The notes beneath the pieces are model-generated. The model searched no databases and was not told the origin of the DNA. It saw nothing but the letters and a program-made list of their open reading frames with translations. Both the position numbers and the translations under genes were made by a program. Below, piece after piece: positions 1-5,062 of a stretch of 5,491 nucleotides of DNA (position 1 is the first letter of the stretch; every line of letters begins with the position of its first letter). This DNA is from Calditrichia bacterium (lineage in GTDB: Bacteria > Calditrichota > Calditrichia > RBG-13-44-9 > J075). The stretch lies in the NCBI GenBank assembly GCA_020635015.1, contig JACKAP010000049.1, positions 1 through 5,491 on the forward strand. The letters run 5' to 3'.

Positions 1-499
1 AACTCCCCATTCGCAGATGCAGCACATTCTCAAAACTGTAATTGCGCATCCGGTCAAACTCCCAACCCGGGATGGGGTCGCTGATGCCGATGATGTCGTC
101 CGTCCCCGGCACGATCGGTCCCGGACAAGGCTCCTCATCGTCCTCGATCACCCAGATCTCCACCTCTAGATCTTCAATATCCTCATAAAAGAGTCTCCCA
201 CCGCATTCGGCGCAGTGGAACTCGGCATCGACTGTAAAGACGTAATCGGAAGAATCTACCCGCTCCAACCCCTGCATTTGGCCGGAGCAGCCCAGAAAAC
301 GGCCGGTTTCGGCGTCGAAGAGATGCACCTCCACCTCCAGCTTTCCCAGGTCATATTCGCCGGTCACCATCATCTCGCTGATCCGCAGCGGATGGCGACC
401 ATAGGGATCGACCGCGTCATCACTGCAGGAAAATACACCGTACAAAAGGAATAGCAGTATCGGACTGACGATATAAATGCTACATTTAGGCAAATGCAT
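1..499 (-). CDS. Putative lipoprotein of unknown function, C-terminus cut off by window edge
   Basis: Translating the minus strand from the ATG at 499 gives 166 codons with no stop, running off the left edge. The N-terminus is a short basic region followed by a hydrophobic stretch (about residues 8-23) ending in Val-Phe-Ser-Cys, so Cys25 is the likely lipidated residue; the following Ser-Asp-Asp and acidic, soluble remainder fit an exported lipoprotein. The start is supported by AGGAGA at 505-510, five bases upstream. The mature part looks beta-rich, with a Cys-Ala-Glu-Cys pair (Cys96/Cys99), two further cysteines (71, 125) and a very acidic stretch near residues 107-123. I do not recognise the family. 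It lies 240 bases downstream of another lipoprotein gene on the same strand, but the repeat-rich gap makes co-transcription uncertain. That it is a gene is well supported; its function is not. Confidence 0.82.
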   Translation of the reverse strand, partial: MHLPKCSIYIVSPILLFLLYGVFSCSDDAVDPYGRHPLRISEMMVTGEYDLGKLEVEVHLFDAETGRFLGCSGQMQGLERVDSSDYVFTVDAEFHCAECGGRLFYEDIEDLEVEIWVIEDDEEPCPGPIVPGTDDIIGISDPIPGWEFDRMRNYSFENVLHLRMGS

Positions 500-504
500 T
501 TATT

Positions 505-510
505 TCTCCT
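505..510 (-). promoter_or_regulatory. Ribosome binding site of the left-edge lipoprotein
   Basis: AGGAGA on the minus strand lies five bases before the ATG at 497-499. It fixes the start of an edge-truncated gene that otherwise has no stop codon inside the window. Confidence 0.75.
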
Positions 511-559
511 TCGATATATATAACCTGTCTCATCACGTTTACTGCGCGAACAGATTCCT

Positions 560-577
560 TTCCGATAGCAATCGGAA
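560..577. other. Small perfect stem-loop in lipoprotein spacer
   Basis: TTCCGAT (560-566) pairs perfectly with ATCGGAA (571-577) around an AGCA loop. A second partial copy, TTCGGAATGAC (580-590), follows directly. No T-run follows on either strand, so it is not a convincing intrinsic terminator. It may be part of a dispersed intergenic repeat, or the end of the transcript from the lipoprotein gene at 740-1171; neither can be settled from this sequence. Confidence 0.4.
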
Positions 578-650
578 CCTTCGGAATGACAGATGTGTTG
601 TTCCCCCGCCCTCCGCGTGCGCTGGTTTCGTGAACTTTAACCCAACAGAT

Positions 651-704
651 ATTCGCGTTCATTCGCGTAAATTCGTGGCAAAAAATCCGTGTGCATCCGT
701 GGCA
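651..704. repeat. Degenerate ~10-base periodic repeat array A
   Basis: Consecutive decamers read ATTCGCGTTC (651), ATTCGCGTAA (661), ATTCGTGGCA (671), then four A, then ATCCGTGTGC (685) and ATCCGTGGCA (695). The shared core is AT(C/T)CG(C/T)G. Weaker units (ATTCGCATC at 733) continue up to the stop codon of the lipoprotein gene at 740. The array lies wholly between two minus-strand genes, and the rest of this 240-base gap shows only the stem-loop at 560-577. Translation of this stretch in several frames gives spurious ORFs of 85-107 codons. Confidence 0.7.
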
Positions 705-739
705 AAGAGAGCATTTCATTCCCCATTCCAAAATTCGCA

Positions 740-1171
740 TCATTTCGCTTCGCCAAACTCAACCACATCCGCCCGGATGGAAATTTTGGGCTGGGTATAA
801 AGTCCCAGCACATTCATGGCATCGGCATCGTAACGCACGTTGATCAGGGCCAGATGGCGCCCGGAAACGCTGCCATGGGCGGCTTCAAAATTTTTCCAGA
901 GATTTTCCAGCGCTTCTTTATACAACAGTCCCTCGCCTTTCACCCGCAGCAGCGCCCCGGTCTGCATTTCCCCACCGGAGGCAACGCTGAGCCCAAGCAG
1001 GTATCCTGCCGAAGCCTCGCCGGAAATATTGGTGGCAACAATCCGGTAATTCGGTGCAGCGAGTTCCACGTTGGTGATATGCATTGACTGCATCTTCCCG
1101 GAACTCGCGCAGCCCATCAGCAAAAACATACCGGCAACCGCAACCATAAGTAATTGATTGAATCGATGCAT
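740..1171 (-). CDS. DUF6567-like lipoprotein
   Basis: A 143-residue protein with a classic lipoprotein signal: a basic N-terminus, a hydrophobic core at residues 7-19 and Leu-Met-Gly-Cys with Cys21 as the likely lipidated residue, followed by Ala-Ser-Ser. The absence of Asp at the +2 position would allow outer-membrane sorting. The mature domain has the pattern I associate with DUF6567 lipoproteins of Bacteroidota: a segment around NYRIVATNISGEASAGYLLG (41-60), an amphipathic helix near 83-95 (LYKEALENLW), a beta strand HLALINVRYD (106-115) and a C-terminal strand ending in ADVVEFG (134-140). The length is normal for that family and the protein looks complete. The start is set by AAAGGAGA at 1176-1183. 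Function is unknown; family assignment is from memory and is moderately certain. Confidence 0.85.
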   Translation of the reverse strand: MHRFNQLLMVAVAGMFLLMGCASSGKMQSMHITNVELAAPNYRIVATNISGEASAGYLLGLSVASGGEMQTGALLRVKGEGLLYKEALENLWKNFEAAHGSVSGRHLALINVRYDADAMNVLGLYTQPKISIRADVVEFGEAK

Positions 1172-1175
1172 GACA

Positions 1176-1183
1176 TCTCCTTT
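1176..1183 (-). promoter_or_regulatory. Ribosome binding site of the DUF6567-like lipoprotein
   Basis: AAAGGAGA on the minus strand lies four bases before the ATG at 1169-1171. This strong Shine-Dalgarno fixes the start and shows that the organism uses such sites. Confidence 0.75.
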
Positions 1184-1238
1184 GTAGGTTATATATGCTA
1201 TTCAAGAGTTAATACACTGTGAATTAAGGTATAGCATT

Positions 1239-1379
1239 TTATTTCTTTACCGACTTTTCAACCGTCGTGCGTTGCGATCCGGTATTAACCGGAAGCATCA
1301 GCGGCAGCCACATCAGCAGCAAAGCAGAATTAGTCGAAGTTGCAGCCGGCTTGGCAGTTGTCGCGTTTTTCAATTTCAT
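1239..1379 (-). CDS. Small hydrophobic cationic protein, 46 residues, unknown function
   Basis: The ORF from ATG 1377-1379 to TAA encodes 46 residues. A longer form would begin at a TTG at 1424 without a ribosome binding site and is not preferred. The ATG has GAGGAG at 1385-1390, five bases upstream. The peptide has a basic N-terminus (Lys2, Lys4, Lys10), an Ala/Thr/Ser-rich linker, one short hydrophobic segment (about residues 19-31, with Trp24 and two prolines) and a basic C-terminal tail ending Lys-Lys. Only one acidic residue is present. This suggests a small single-span or membrane-associated peptide. It lies 67 bases upstream of the DUF6567-like lipoprotein gene on the same strand and could share its transcript. 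I recognise no family. The ribosome binding site and possible promoter support a real gene, but homologs would be needed for certainty. Confidence 0.5.
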   Translation of the reverse strand: MKLKNATTAKPAATSTNSALLLMWLPLMLPVNTGSQRTTVEKSVKK

Positions 1380-1384
1380 ATCAG

Positions 1385-1390
1385 CTCCTC
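1385..1390 (-). promoter_or_regulatory. Ribosome binding site of the 46-residue small protein
   Basis: GAGGAG on the minus strand is five bases before the ATG at 1377-1379. It selects the 46-residue form over the 61-residue form starting at TTG 1424. Confidence 0.6.
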
Positions 1391-1423
1391 TATCATCATT
1401 GTTTTCTAAACGGATATAAATCA

Positions 1424-1453
1424 ATTATGATGCCAGGTTTTGAAAGAACGCAA
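1424..1453 (-). promoter_or_regulatory. Possible sigma-70-type promoter for the small-protein gene
   Basis: On the minus strand a CATAAT -10-like box (1424-1429) lies 18 bases downstream of a weak TTGCGT -35-like box (1448-1453). Transcription would start near 1417, leaving a leader of about 40 bases with the ribosome binding site well placed. The -10 is good and the -35 poor, and nothing else supports it. Confidence 0.3.
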
Positions 1454-1584
1454 CACACCATCTAAGTTGTTTAAAATAAAAACTTATCCATTTTTCACTT
1501 GATCTAATCAGGCATTAGAAACGGGGAATTCGGAGGGATATGCGGAATTTTTCCGCGAAACCATCATCGGTCATTCATTAATAA

Positions 1585-1628
1585 AATCGGTGAAAATCTG
1601 TCTAATCTGCGAAATCTGCGTGCAATCC
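1585..1628. repeat. Degenerate ~10-base periodic repeat array B
   Basis: AATC recurs at 1585, 1595, 1604, 1613 and 1624, giving units AATCGGTGAA, AATCTGTCT, AATCTGCGA and AATCTGCGTGC plus a trailing AATCC. Period is 9-11 bases. It lies 18 bases beyond the polX stop codon. The core ATCTGCG resembles the ATTCGCG/ATCCGTG core of array A, in the same orientation and also just 3' of a minus-strand gene, so the two are probably diverged members of one repeat class. The rest of the spacer (1454-1584) shows only short imperfect palindromes. Confidence 0.65.
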
Positions 1629-1645
1629 AGTTTGCGCTTTTAGTT

Positions 1646-3370
1646 TTATTGCCTTCTCTTCCGGGCAAAAGCGAGCACCTCCTCCGCTGTCCGGGTATTG
1701 AGCACGTCGTCCTTCTCCAGCCAGCCCTTACGGGCAATACCGACACCGTAGCGCACATCATCATAGCCCTCGATGCGGTGGGCATCGGGACTGATCGCAA
1801 TTTGCACCCGCTTCTCTTTGGCATATTTCAGGAAGCGCCAGTCGAGATCCAGCCGCCGGGGATTGGCGTTGATCTCGATGCAAACCCCCAATTCCGCCGC
1901 AGCGTCGATCACCGCGTGGTGGTCGATGGCATATCCTTCCCGGGCCAGCAAAAGCCGCCCGGTGGGATGGCCGAGCACCGTCACATAGGGATTCTCCATC
2001 GCCCGGATCAGCCGGCGGGTGGCCTCATCCCGGGTCATGCCAAACTTACTGTGGATGCTGGCGATGACCAGATCGAAGGTCGCCAACACTTCATCCGGAA
2101 AATCGAGCGTGCCGTCACCGAGGATATCGCATTCGATGCTCTTGAGAATGCGAAAATTGTCCATCCGGGCATTGACCGCGTCGATCTCGGCCTGCTGCTG
2201 CTTCACCCGTTCGGCATTCAGGCCGTTGGCATAGGCTGCCACTTTGGAATGATCGGAGATCACCAGGTATTCATAGCCCAGTTTCTGTGCCGCCCGGGCC
2301 ATCTCCTCTACCGAATGCACCCCGTCGCTCCAGAGGGTGTGGGTGTGGATCACCCCGCGCAGATCGTTCATTTCCAGCAGCTTCGGAAGCGTCTGCTGCG
2401 CGGCGGCCTCTATCTCGCCGTAATTTTCCCGCAGCTCCGGGGGGATAAAATCCAGGCCGAGTTCCCGGAAAATGGCTTCCTCATCGGCGCAGGATATATT
2501 GGTTTCATCGCGGAACAGGCCATACTCATTAAGCTTTAGACCTTGCTGAATGGCCCGCTGGCGCATCGCCACGTTATGCTCCTTGGAACCGGTGGAATGG
2601 TGCAGCAGGTAGGGAAACTGGGCATCGGACACGATGCGCAGATCGGCGCTGATGCCGCTGCTCAGCAGCGCGGTGGACTTGGTGTCCCCCTTGCTCTTGA
2701 CCGTCTCCACCCCCGGGAGCGTGGTGAAAAAATCCATGATGGCGGCCCGGTGCCGGTCTTCGGCGCTGACCACCAGGTCGAGATCTCCGATGGTCTCCTT
2801 GCGGCGGCGCACGCTGCCGGCGATCTCGCAGCGGATCACCCCGGGCTGGTCTTTCAAGGCCTGGTAAAGGGATGCGGCCGCTGTTTCCCCTTCGGAGATC
2901 AGGTAACGGTCCTGGAAGCGTTTCATCAACTCGATATTCTCCAGGATCTTCTCCTGGGTCTTGGCGCCAAAACCCTTCATCCCGGAAAGCCGGTCGGCTT
3001 TTCCGGCCGCCTCCAACTCCTCAAGATTGGTGATATTGAGCTCCTGCCATACCGCCTTCACTTTTTTCGGTCCCATGCCGGGAATCCGGGCAATTTCCAG
3101 CAATCCGGCGGGGATGGCCTTCTTCAGGCGGTCATATTCCTCCAGGGGCTGATCGCTCAGCAGGGTGGTGATTTTATCTGCCATCCCCTGGCCGATCCCT
3201 TTGATCCCGGTCAGTTTCCCCGCCGCTGCCAACTCTGCCAGATTCTCCCCCAATCCATCCAAAATGCGGGCGGCATTCTCGTGAGCGCGGATCTTGAACG
3301 GGTTGTCGCCCTTGATTTCCATCAGCAAGGCCATTTCGGTGAGGATTTTGGAGATTTGTTTTTTATCCAT
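1646..3370 (-). CDS. polX: DNA polymerase/3'-5' exonuclease PolX with PHP domain
   Basis: A complete 574-residue family-X DNA polymerase, close to the usual length of bacterial PolX. The N-terminal 8-kDa-type region (about 1-75) and three helix-hairpin-helix-like motifs (LTGIKGIGQG at 53-62, IARIPGMGPK at 93-102, LSGMKGFGAK at 128-137) should bind gapped DNA. The palm has GSVRR (185-189) and the metal-binding acids Asp196, Asp198 and Asp243. The C-terminal PHP phosphoesterase domain starts near 335 and keeps the expected metal ligands: His342, His344, Asp349, His374, Glu413, His440, His468, Asp529 and His531. Both polymerase and nuclease sites therefore look intact. The family fills short gaps in base-excision repair and trims 3' ends, in the cytoplasm. 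The start is the first Met, with only a weak AAAGG nine bases upstream. It is divergent from the DUF2157 gene, across a repeat-rich spacer. Confidence 0.97.
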   Translation of the reverse strand: MDKKQISKILTEMALLMEIKGDNPFKIRAHENAARILDGLGENLAELAAAGKLTGIKGIGQGMADKITTLLSDQPLEEYDRLKKAIPAGLLEIARIPGMGPKKVKAVWQELNITNLEELEAAGKADRLSGMKGFGAKTQEKILENIELMKRFQDRYLISEGETAAASLYQALKDQPGVIRCEIAGSVRRRKETIGDLDLVVSAEDRHRAAIMDFFTTLPGVETVKSKGDTKSTALLSSGISADLRIVSDAQFPYLLHHSTGSKEHNVAMRQRAIQQGLKLNEYGLFRDETNISCADEEAIFRELGLDFIPPELRENYGEIEAAAQQTLPKLLEMNDLRGVIHTHTLWSDGVHSVEEMARAAQKLGYEYLVISDHSKVAAYANGLNAERVKQQQAEIDAVNARMDNFRILKSIECDILGDGTLDFPDEVLATFDLVIASIHSKFGMTRDEATRRLIRAMENPYVTVLGHPTGRLLLAREGYAIDHHAVIDAAAELGVCIEINANPRRLDLDWRFLKYAKEKRVQIAISPDAHRIEGYDDVRYGVGIARKGWLEKDDVLNTRTAEEVLAFARKRRQ

Positions 3371-3412
3371 TATATAGGGCCTTTACGTTTTTGCGACAGC
3401 GTCACGGAGTTA

Positions 3413-3468
3413 TCAGTTGTCAGTTGTCAGTTGTCAGTTGTCAGTTGTCAGTTGTCAGTTGTCAGTTA
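3413..3468. repeat. Heptamer tandem array, TCAGTTG
   Basis: Seven perfect head-to-tail copies of TCAGTTG fill 3413-3461, followed by an eighth with one change (TCAGTTA, 3462-3468). The sequence before it (AGTTA at 3408-3412) looks like a decayed further copy. It begins 43 bases upstream of the polX start codon, within its likely leader or promoter. The perfect copies suggest recent expansion. Heptamer arrays of this type resemble the short tandemly repeated repetitive sequences known from cyanobacteria and other bacteria. Confidence 0.93.
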
Positions 3469-3604
3469 TTACCGGACCTCACGATTATCATAACCAATTT
3501 AGGAAGGAGGGCAGGTTAAATCAAAGTAAGAAATAGCGGGCGACATGGGGAAAAATCATATTGGGGTATATAACGGAATAAAATATAGGCTTTGAGCACT
3601 GCTT

Positions 3605-3642
3605 CTTTTGTAGCTGCACTTTTCAAAGTGCAGCTACAAAAG
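3605..3642. repeat. Perfect 18-bp inverted repeat with 2-base centre
   Basis: CTTTTGTAGCTGCACTTT (3605-3622) is the exact reverse complement of 3625-3642, with TC between. A further short pairing (TGAGCAC at 3593-3599 with GTGCTTA at 3652-3658, including one G-T pair) encloses it, so 3593-3658 could fold as a two-part hairpin. The arms run T-rich to A-rich outward, the opposite of a bidirectional terminator, and it lies between divergent genes, so termination is unlikely. It may be a dispersed palindromic intergenic repeat, a small non-autonomous mobile element or a binding site. Confidence 0.93.
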
Positions 3643-3674
3643 GCCAGTTACGTGCTTAGAAAAATTCTATTGCG

Positions 3675-3703
3675 GCAACATTTTTTTCTCTGCACTTTAT
3701 AAC
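3675..3703 (+). promoter_or_regulatory. Possible promoter of the DUF2157-GDYXXLXY pair
   Basis: TATAAC (3698-3703) is a reasonable -10 box. The hexamer 17 bases upstream, GCAACA (3675-3680), matches only the last half of a -35 consensus. Transcription would start near 3710, just before the GGAGAAG ribosome binding site. Position is good, sequence support is weak. Confidence 0.28.
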
Positions 3704-3725
3704 ATCTAATAGCGCAATTGGTATC

Positions 3726-3732
3726 GGAGAAG
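3726..3732 (+). promoter_or_regulatory. Ribosome binding site serving a leader ORF or a relocated start
   Basis: GGAGAAG is six bases before the ATG at 3739, which opens only a 15-codon ORF. It is 13 bases before the in-frame ATG at 3746 and far from the ATG at 3800. It therefore does not sit correctly for the main DUF2157 reading frame. Confidence 0.45.
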
Positions 3733-3738
3733 AAATCT

Positions 3739-3786
3739 ATGCTGGATGTCACTACCCATACACCCATTAACCCATCCACCCATTAA
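3739..3786 (+). CDS. Possible 15-codon leader ORF upstream of the DUF2157 gene
   Basis: ATG 3739 is the start codon best placed after GGAGAAG (3726-3732). It reads MLDVTTHTPINPSTH and stops at TAA 3784-3786, 13 bases before the ATG at 3800. From codon six on, the peptide is a translation of the octamer array, so it is unlikely to be a conserved protein. It could act as a translated leader that delivers ribosomes to the DUF2157 start, or be an accident of repeat expansion into the 5' end of the gene. Confidence 0.25.
   Translation: MLDVTTHTPINPSTH
3754..3785. repeat. Octamer tandem array, ACCCATNN
   Basis: Four contiguous 8-base units read ACCCATAC, ACCCATTA, ACCCATCC and ACCCATTA, followed by a decayed ACCACCGG. 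The array lies in the translation initiation region of the DUF2157 gene, between the ribosome binding site and the first Met that fits the family. If translated from ATG 3746 it gives a His/Pro-rich extension. Confidence 0.8.
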
Positions 3787-3799
3787 CCACCGGGCAAAT

Positions 3800-5062
3800 A
3801 TGATCTTCACATTCAAAGGCTCCAACCGCCTCAAGCAGGAAATCCAGAGCTGGGTGGATGAAAAGCTCATCACACCGGAACAAGCGAAGTTGCTGTTTGC
3901 GCGCTATGAGCTCAGCGAGGATGCGCCCTGGTACCTGCGGTCCGGTTTCATTCTCAAGGGACTGGCCTTGCTGCTGGCGGGAATGGGGTTTCTGCTGCTG
4001 ATCTCGGAAAACTGGGAGCGTTTCGGCACACCGGTGCAGATGGCCATCGGGCTGCTGCCGCTGCTGGCCACCTACGCCATCGGCTTCCGCTTCCTGAAGC
4101 GCGACCTCCCGGAGCAGGCGGAGCTGACCTTCTTCCTGGCCTCCATTTTGTTCGGGATGAACATTTTTCTGCAGGCGCAGATCTTTCATATCTCCTCCTA
4201 CTTTCCGGACGGGGTGCTGTGGTGGATCATCGGCGCTCTGCCGCTGGCGCTCTATTTCCGGAGCACTCTCCATCATCTGCTGGTGCAGGCGCTCTATTAC
4301 ATCTGGCTGATGCAGCAGTTGGAATTCCATCAGTTTTCCTTCTGGGCGGTCATCATCTTTGCGGCCCTGCTCTACCTGCTCTATCAGAAACCGTCGAAGA
4401 CCGTTTTCCTGGCCACCATCGCCAACACCTATGCATTTGTGTTTAACCTGAATACCTCCGTCACCGGACGGGAATTTCAGGGCTTTTGGCTGCTGGCGAT
4501 CGCCGCCACTTTGGTGATCGTATTGGCGGTCTACTTCTTCCGGCATCAGTATGACGAGAAGTTCATCGAACGGCTTCACACCCTGGGAGTGTGGGTGATT
4601 ACCTTCATCTTTTACCTGCACACCTTCGGCGACCTCACCGAATTTTATGTCGGCAACGAGATCTCCGCCGTGTCGCTGGGACTGCTGGCGCTGGTGGGGG
4701 TGCTGTTCTATTACAGCGACAAGTCGCTGGTCAATATCATGATCATCACCATCGCCGGGGTGGTGCTGGTCCTGCAAATCGCCGGCGCTTATTATCAGGG
4801 CGACAAGAGCGACTTCGGGAATGCTGCTTTCACCGTCAACAATATCCTGTTTTTCGCTTACGCCCTCTGGAACGTACGCTACGGGATCAACCATCATATC
4901 AAGCGCTATTTCATGACCGGCATCTTCCTGATCGTGGCCCTGGCCTTCACCCGCTACCTCGACTTATTCGAAGACTATGTGCTTACGGCGATCGTATTCA
5001 TGCTTAGCGGCCTGTTTTTATATCTGATCCACAATTACTGGGACAAGCGTTATGCGGAGTAA
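3800..5062 (+). CDS. DUF2157 polytopic membrane protein
   Basis: A 420-residue integral membrane protein counted from ATG 3800; an in-frame ATG at 3746 would add 18 residues that merely translate the octamer array. The soluble N-terminus (LKQEIQSWVDEKLITPEQAK, 11-30) is the short helical region usual before the first span in DUF2157 proteins. About 13-14 hydrophobic segments follow, near 48-68, 78-98, 108-130, 138-153, 160-172, 179-195, 200-217, 229-247, 260-276, 287-305, 308-332, 344-360, 369-387 and 392-412. The motif LLISENWERFG (66-76) after the first span and the Gln/Trp-containing region at 125-150 fit the family. The inner-membrane function is unknown. The 3' end overlaps the next gene by 11 bases, implying one operon with translational coupling. 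No good ribosome binding site precedes ATG 3800, so the start is uncertain. Confidence 0.9.
   Translation: MIFTFKGSNRLKQEIQSWVDEKLITPEQAKLLFARYELSEDAPWYLRSGFILKGLALLLAGMGFLLLISENWERFGTPVQMAIGLLPLLATYAIGFRFLKRDLPEQAELTFFLASILFGMNIFLQAQIFHISSYFPDGVLWWIIGALPLALYFRSTLHHLLVQALYYIWLMQQLEFHQFSFWAVIIFAALLYLLYQKPSKTVFLATIANTYAFVFNLNTSVTGREFQGFWLLAIAATLVIVLAVYFFRHQYDEKFIERLHTLGVWVITFIFYLHTFGDLTEFYVGNEISAVSLGLLALVGVLFYYSDKSLVNIMIITIAGVVLVLQIAGAYYQGDKSDFGNAAFTVNNILFFAYALWNVRYGINHHIKRYFMTGIFLIVALAFTRYLDLFEDYVLTAIVFMLSGLFLYLIHNYWDKRYAE

Larger units (their letters stand above)
3371..3738. other. Divergent intergenic region between polX and the DUF2157 gene
   Basis: About 370 bases hold no convincing gene. 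In order there is a short AT-rich leader of polX, a heptamer tandem array (3413-3468), an AGGAAGGAGG stretch (3501-3510) with no usable start codon after it, AT-rich sequence, a perfect long palindrome (3605-3642) and a possible plus-strand promoter before the DUF2157 gene. The two flanking transcription units point away from each other, so their promoters must lie here. Confidence 0.7.

Noticed and set aside
512..522. TATATA elements upstream of both lipoprotein genes (about 512-522 and 1189-1196) as -10 boxes
   Set aside because: They lie only about 13-24 bases before the start codons, which would leave almost no leader and would place the transcription start in or near the ribosome binding site; no -35 partner is seen.
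486..743. Minus-strand ORF of 85 codons between the two lipoprotein genes
   Set aside because: It translates repeat array A and neighbouring repeat-like DNA, overlaps the end of the DUF6567-like gene and reaches into the start of the left-edge lipoprotein; no homology-like pattern.
1195..1237. Inverted repeat ATGCTAT/ATAGCAT with a nested TTAAT/ATTAA between the small-protein and lipoprotein genes
   Set aside because: AT-rich 7-bp and 5-bp arms with a long spacing are plausible by chance, and no T-run follows on the transcribed strand.
1542..1556. GCGGAA/TTCCGC hairpin downstream of polX as an intrinsic terminator
   Set aside because: Six base pairs with a 3-base loop but no T-run on either side, so termination cannot be supported.
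1649..2539. Plus-strand ORF of 296 codons antisense to polX
   Set aside because: It lies entirely opposite the PolX coding frame, whose motifs are intact. Its His/Gly/Gln-rich translation has no recognisable domain, and long antisense frames are expected opposite GC-biased codons.
3413..3468. Heptamer array as a CRISPR array
   Set aside because: Units are 7 bases and contiguous, without spacers or cas genes nearby.
2543..3493. Plus-strand ORF of 316 codons antisense to polX and through the heptamer array
   Set aside because: Also a shadow of PolX; its end is a translation of the TCAGTTG array. No ribosome binding site or family resemblance.
3545..3595. 16-codon ORF (MGKNHIGVYN...) after the AGGAAGGAGG stretch
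   Set aside because: The Shine-Dalgarno-like stretch is about 35 bases away, too far to serve this ATG, and the frame is very short.
3767..4897. Minus-strand ORF of 376 codons antisense to the DUF2157 gene
   Set aside because: Low-complexity Gln/Asp/Glu/His composition typical of the reverse complement of hydrophobic membrane codons; the opposite strand holds a clear membrane protein.
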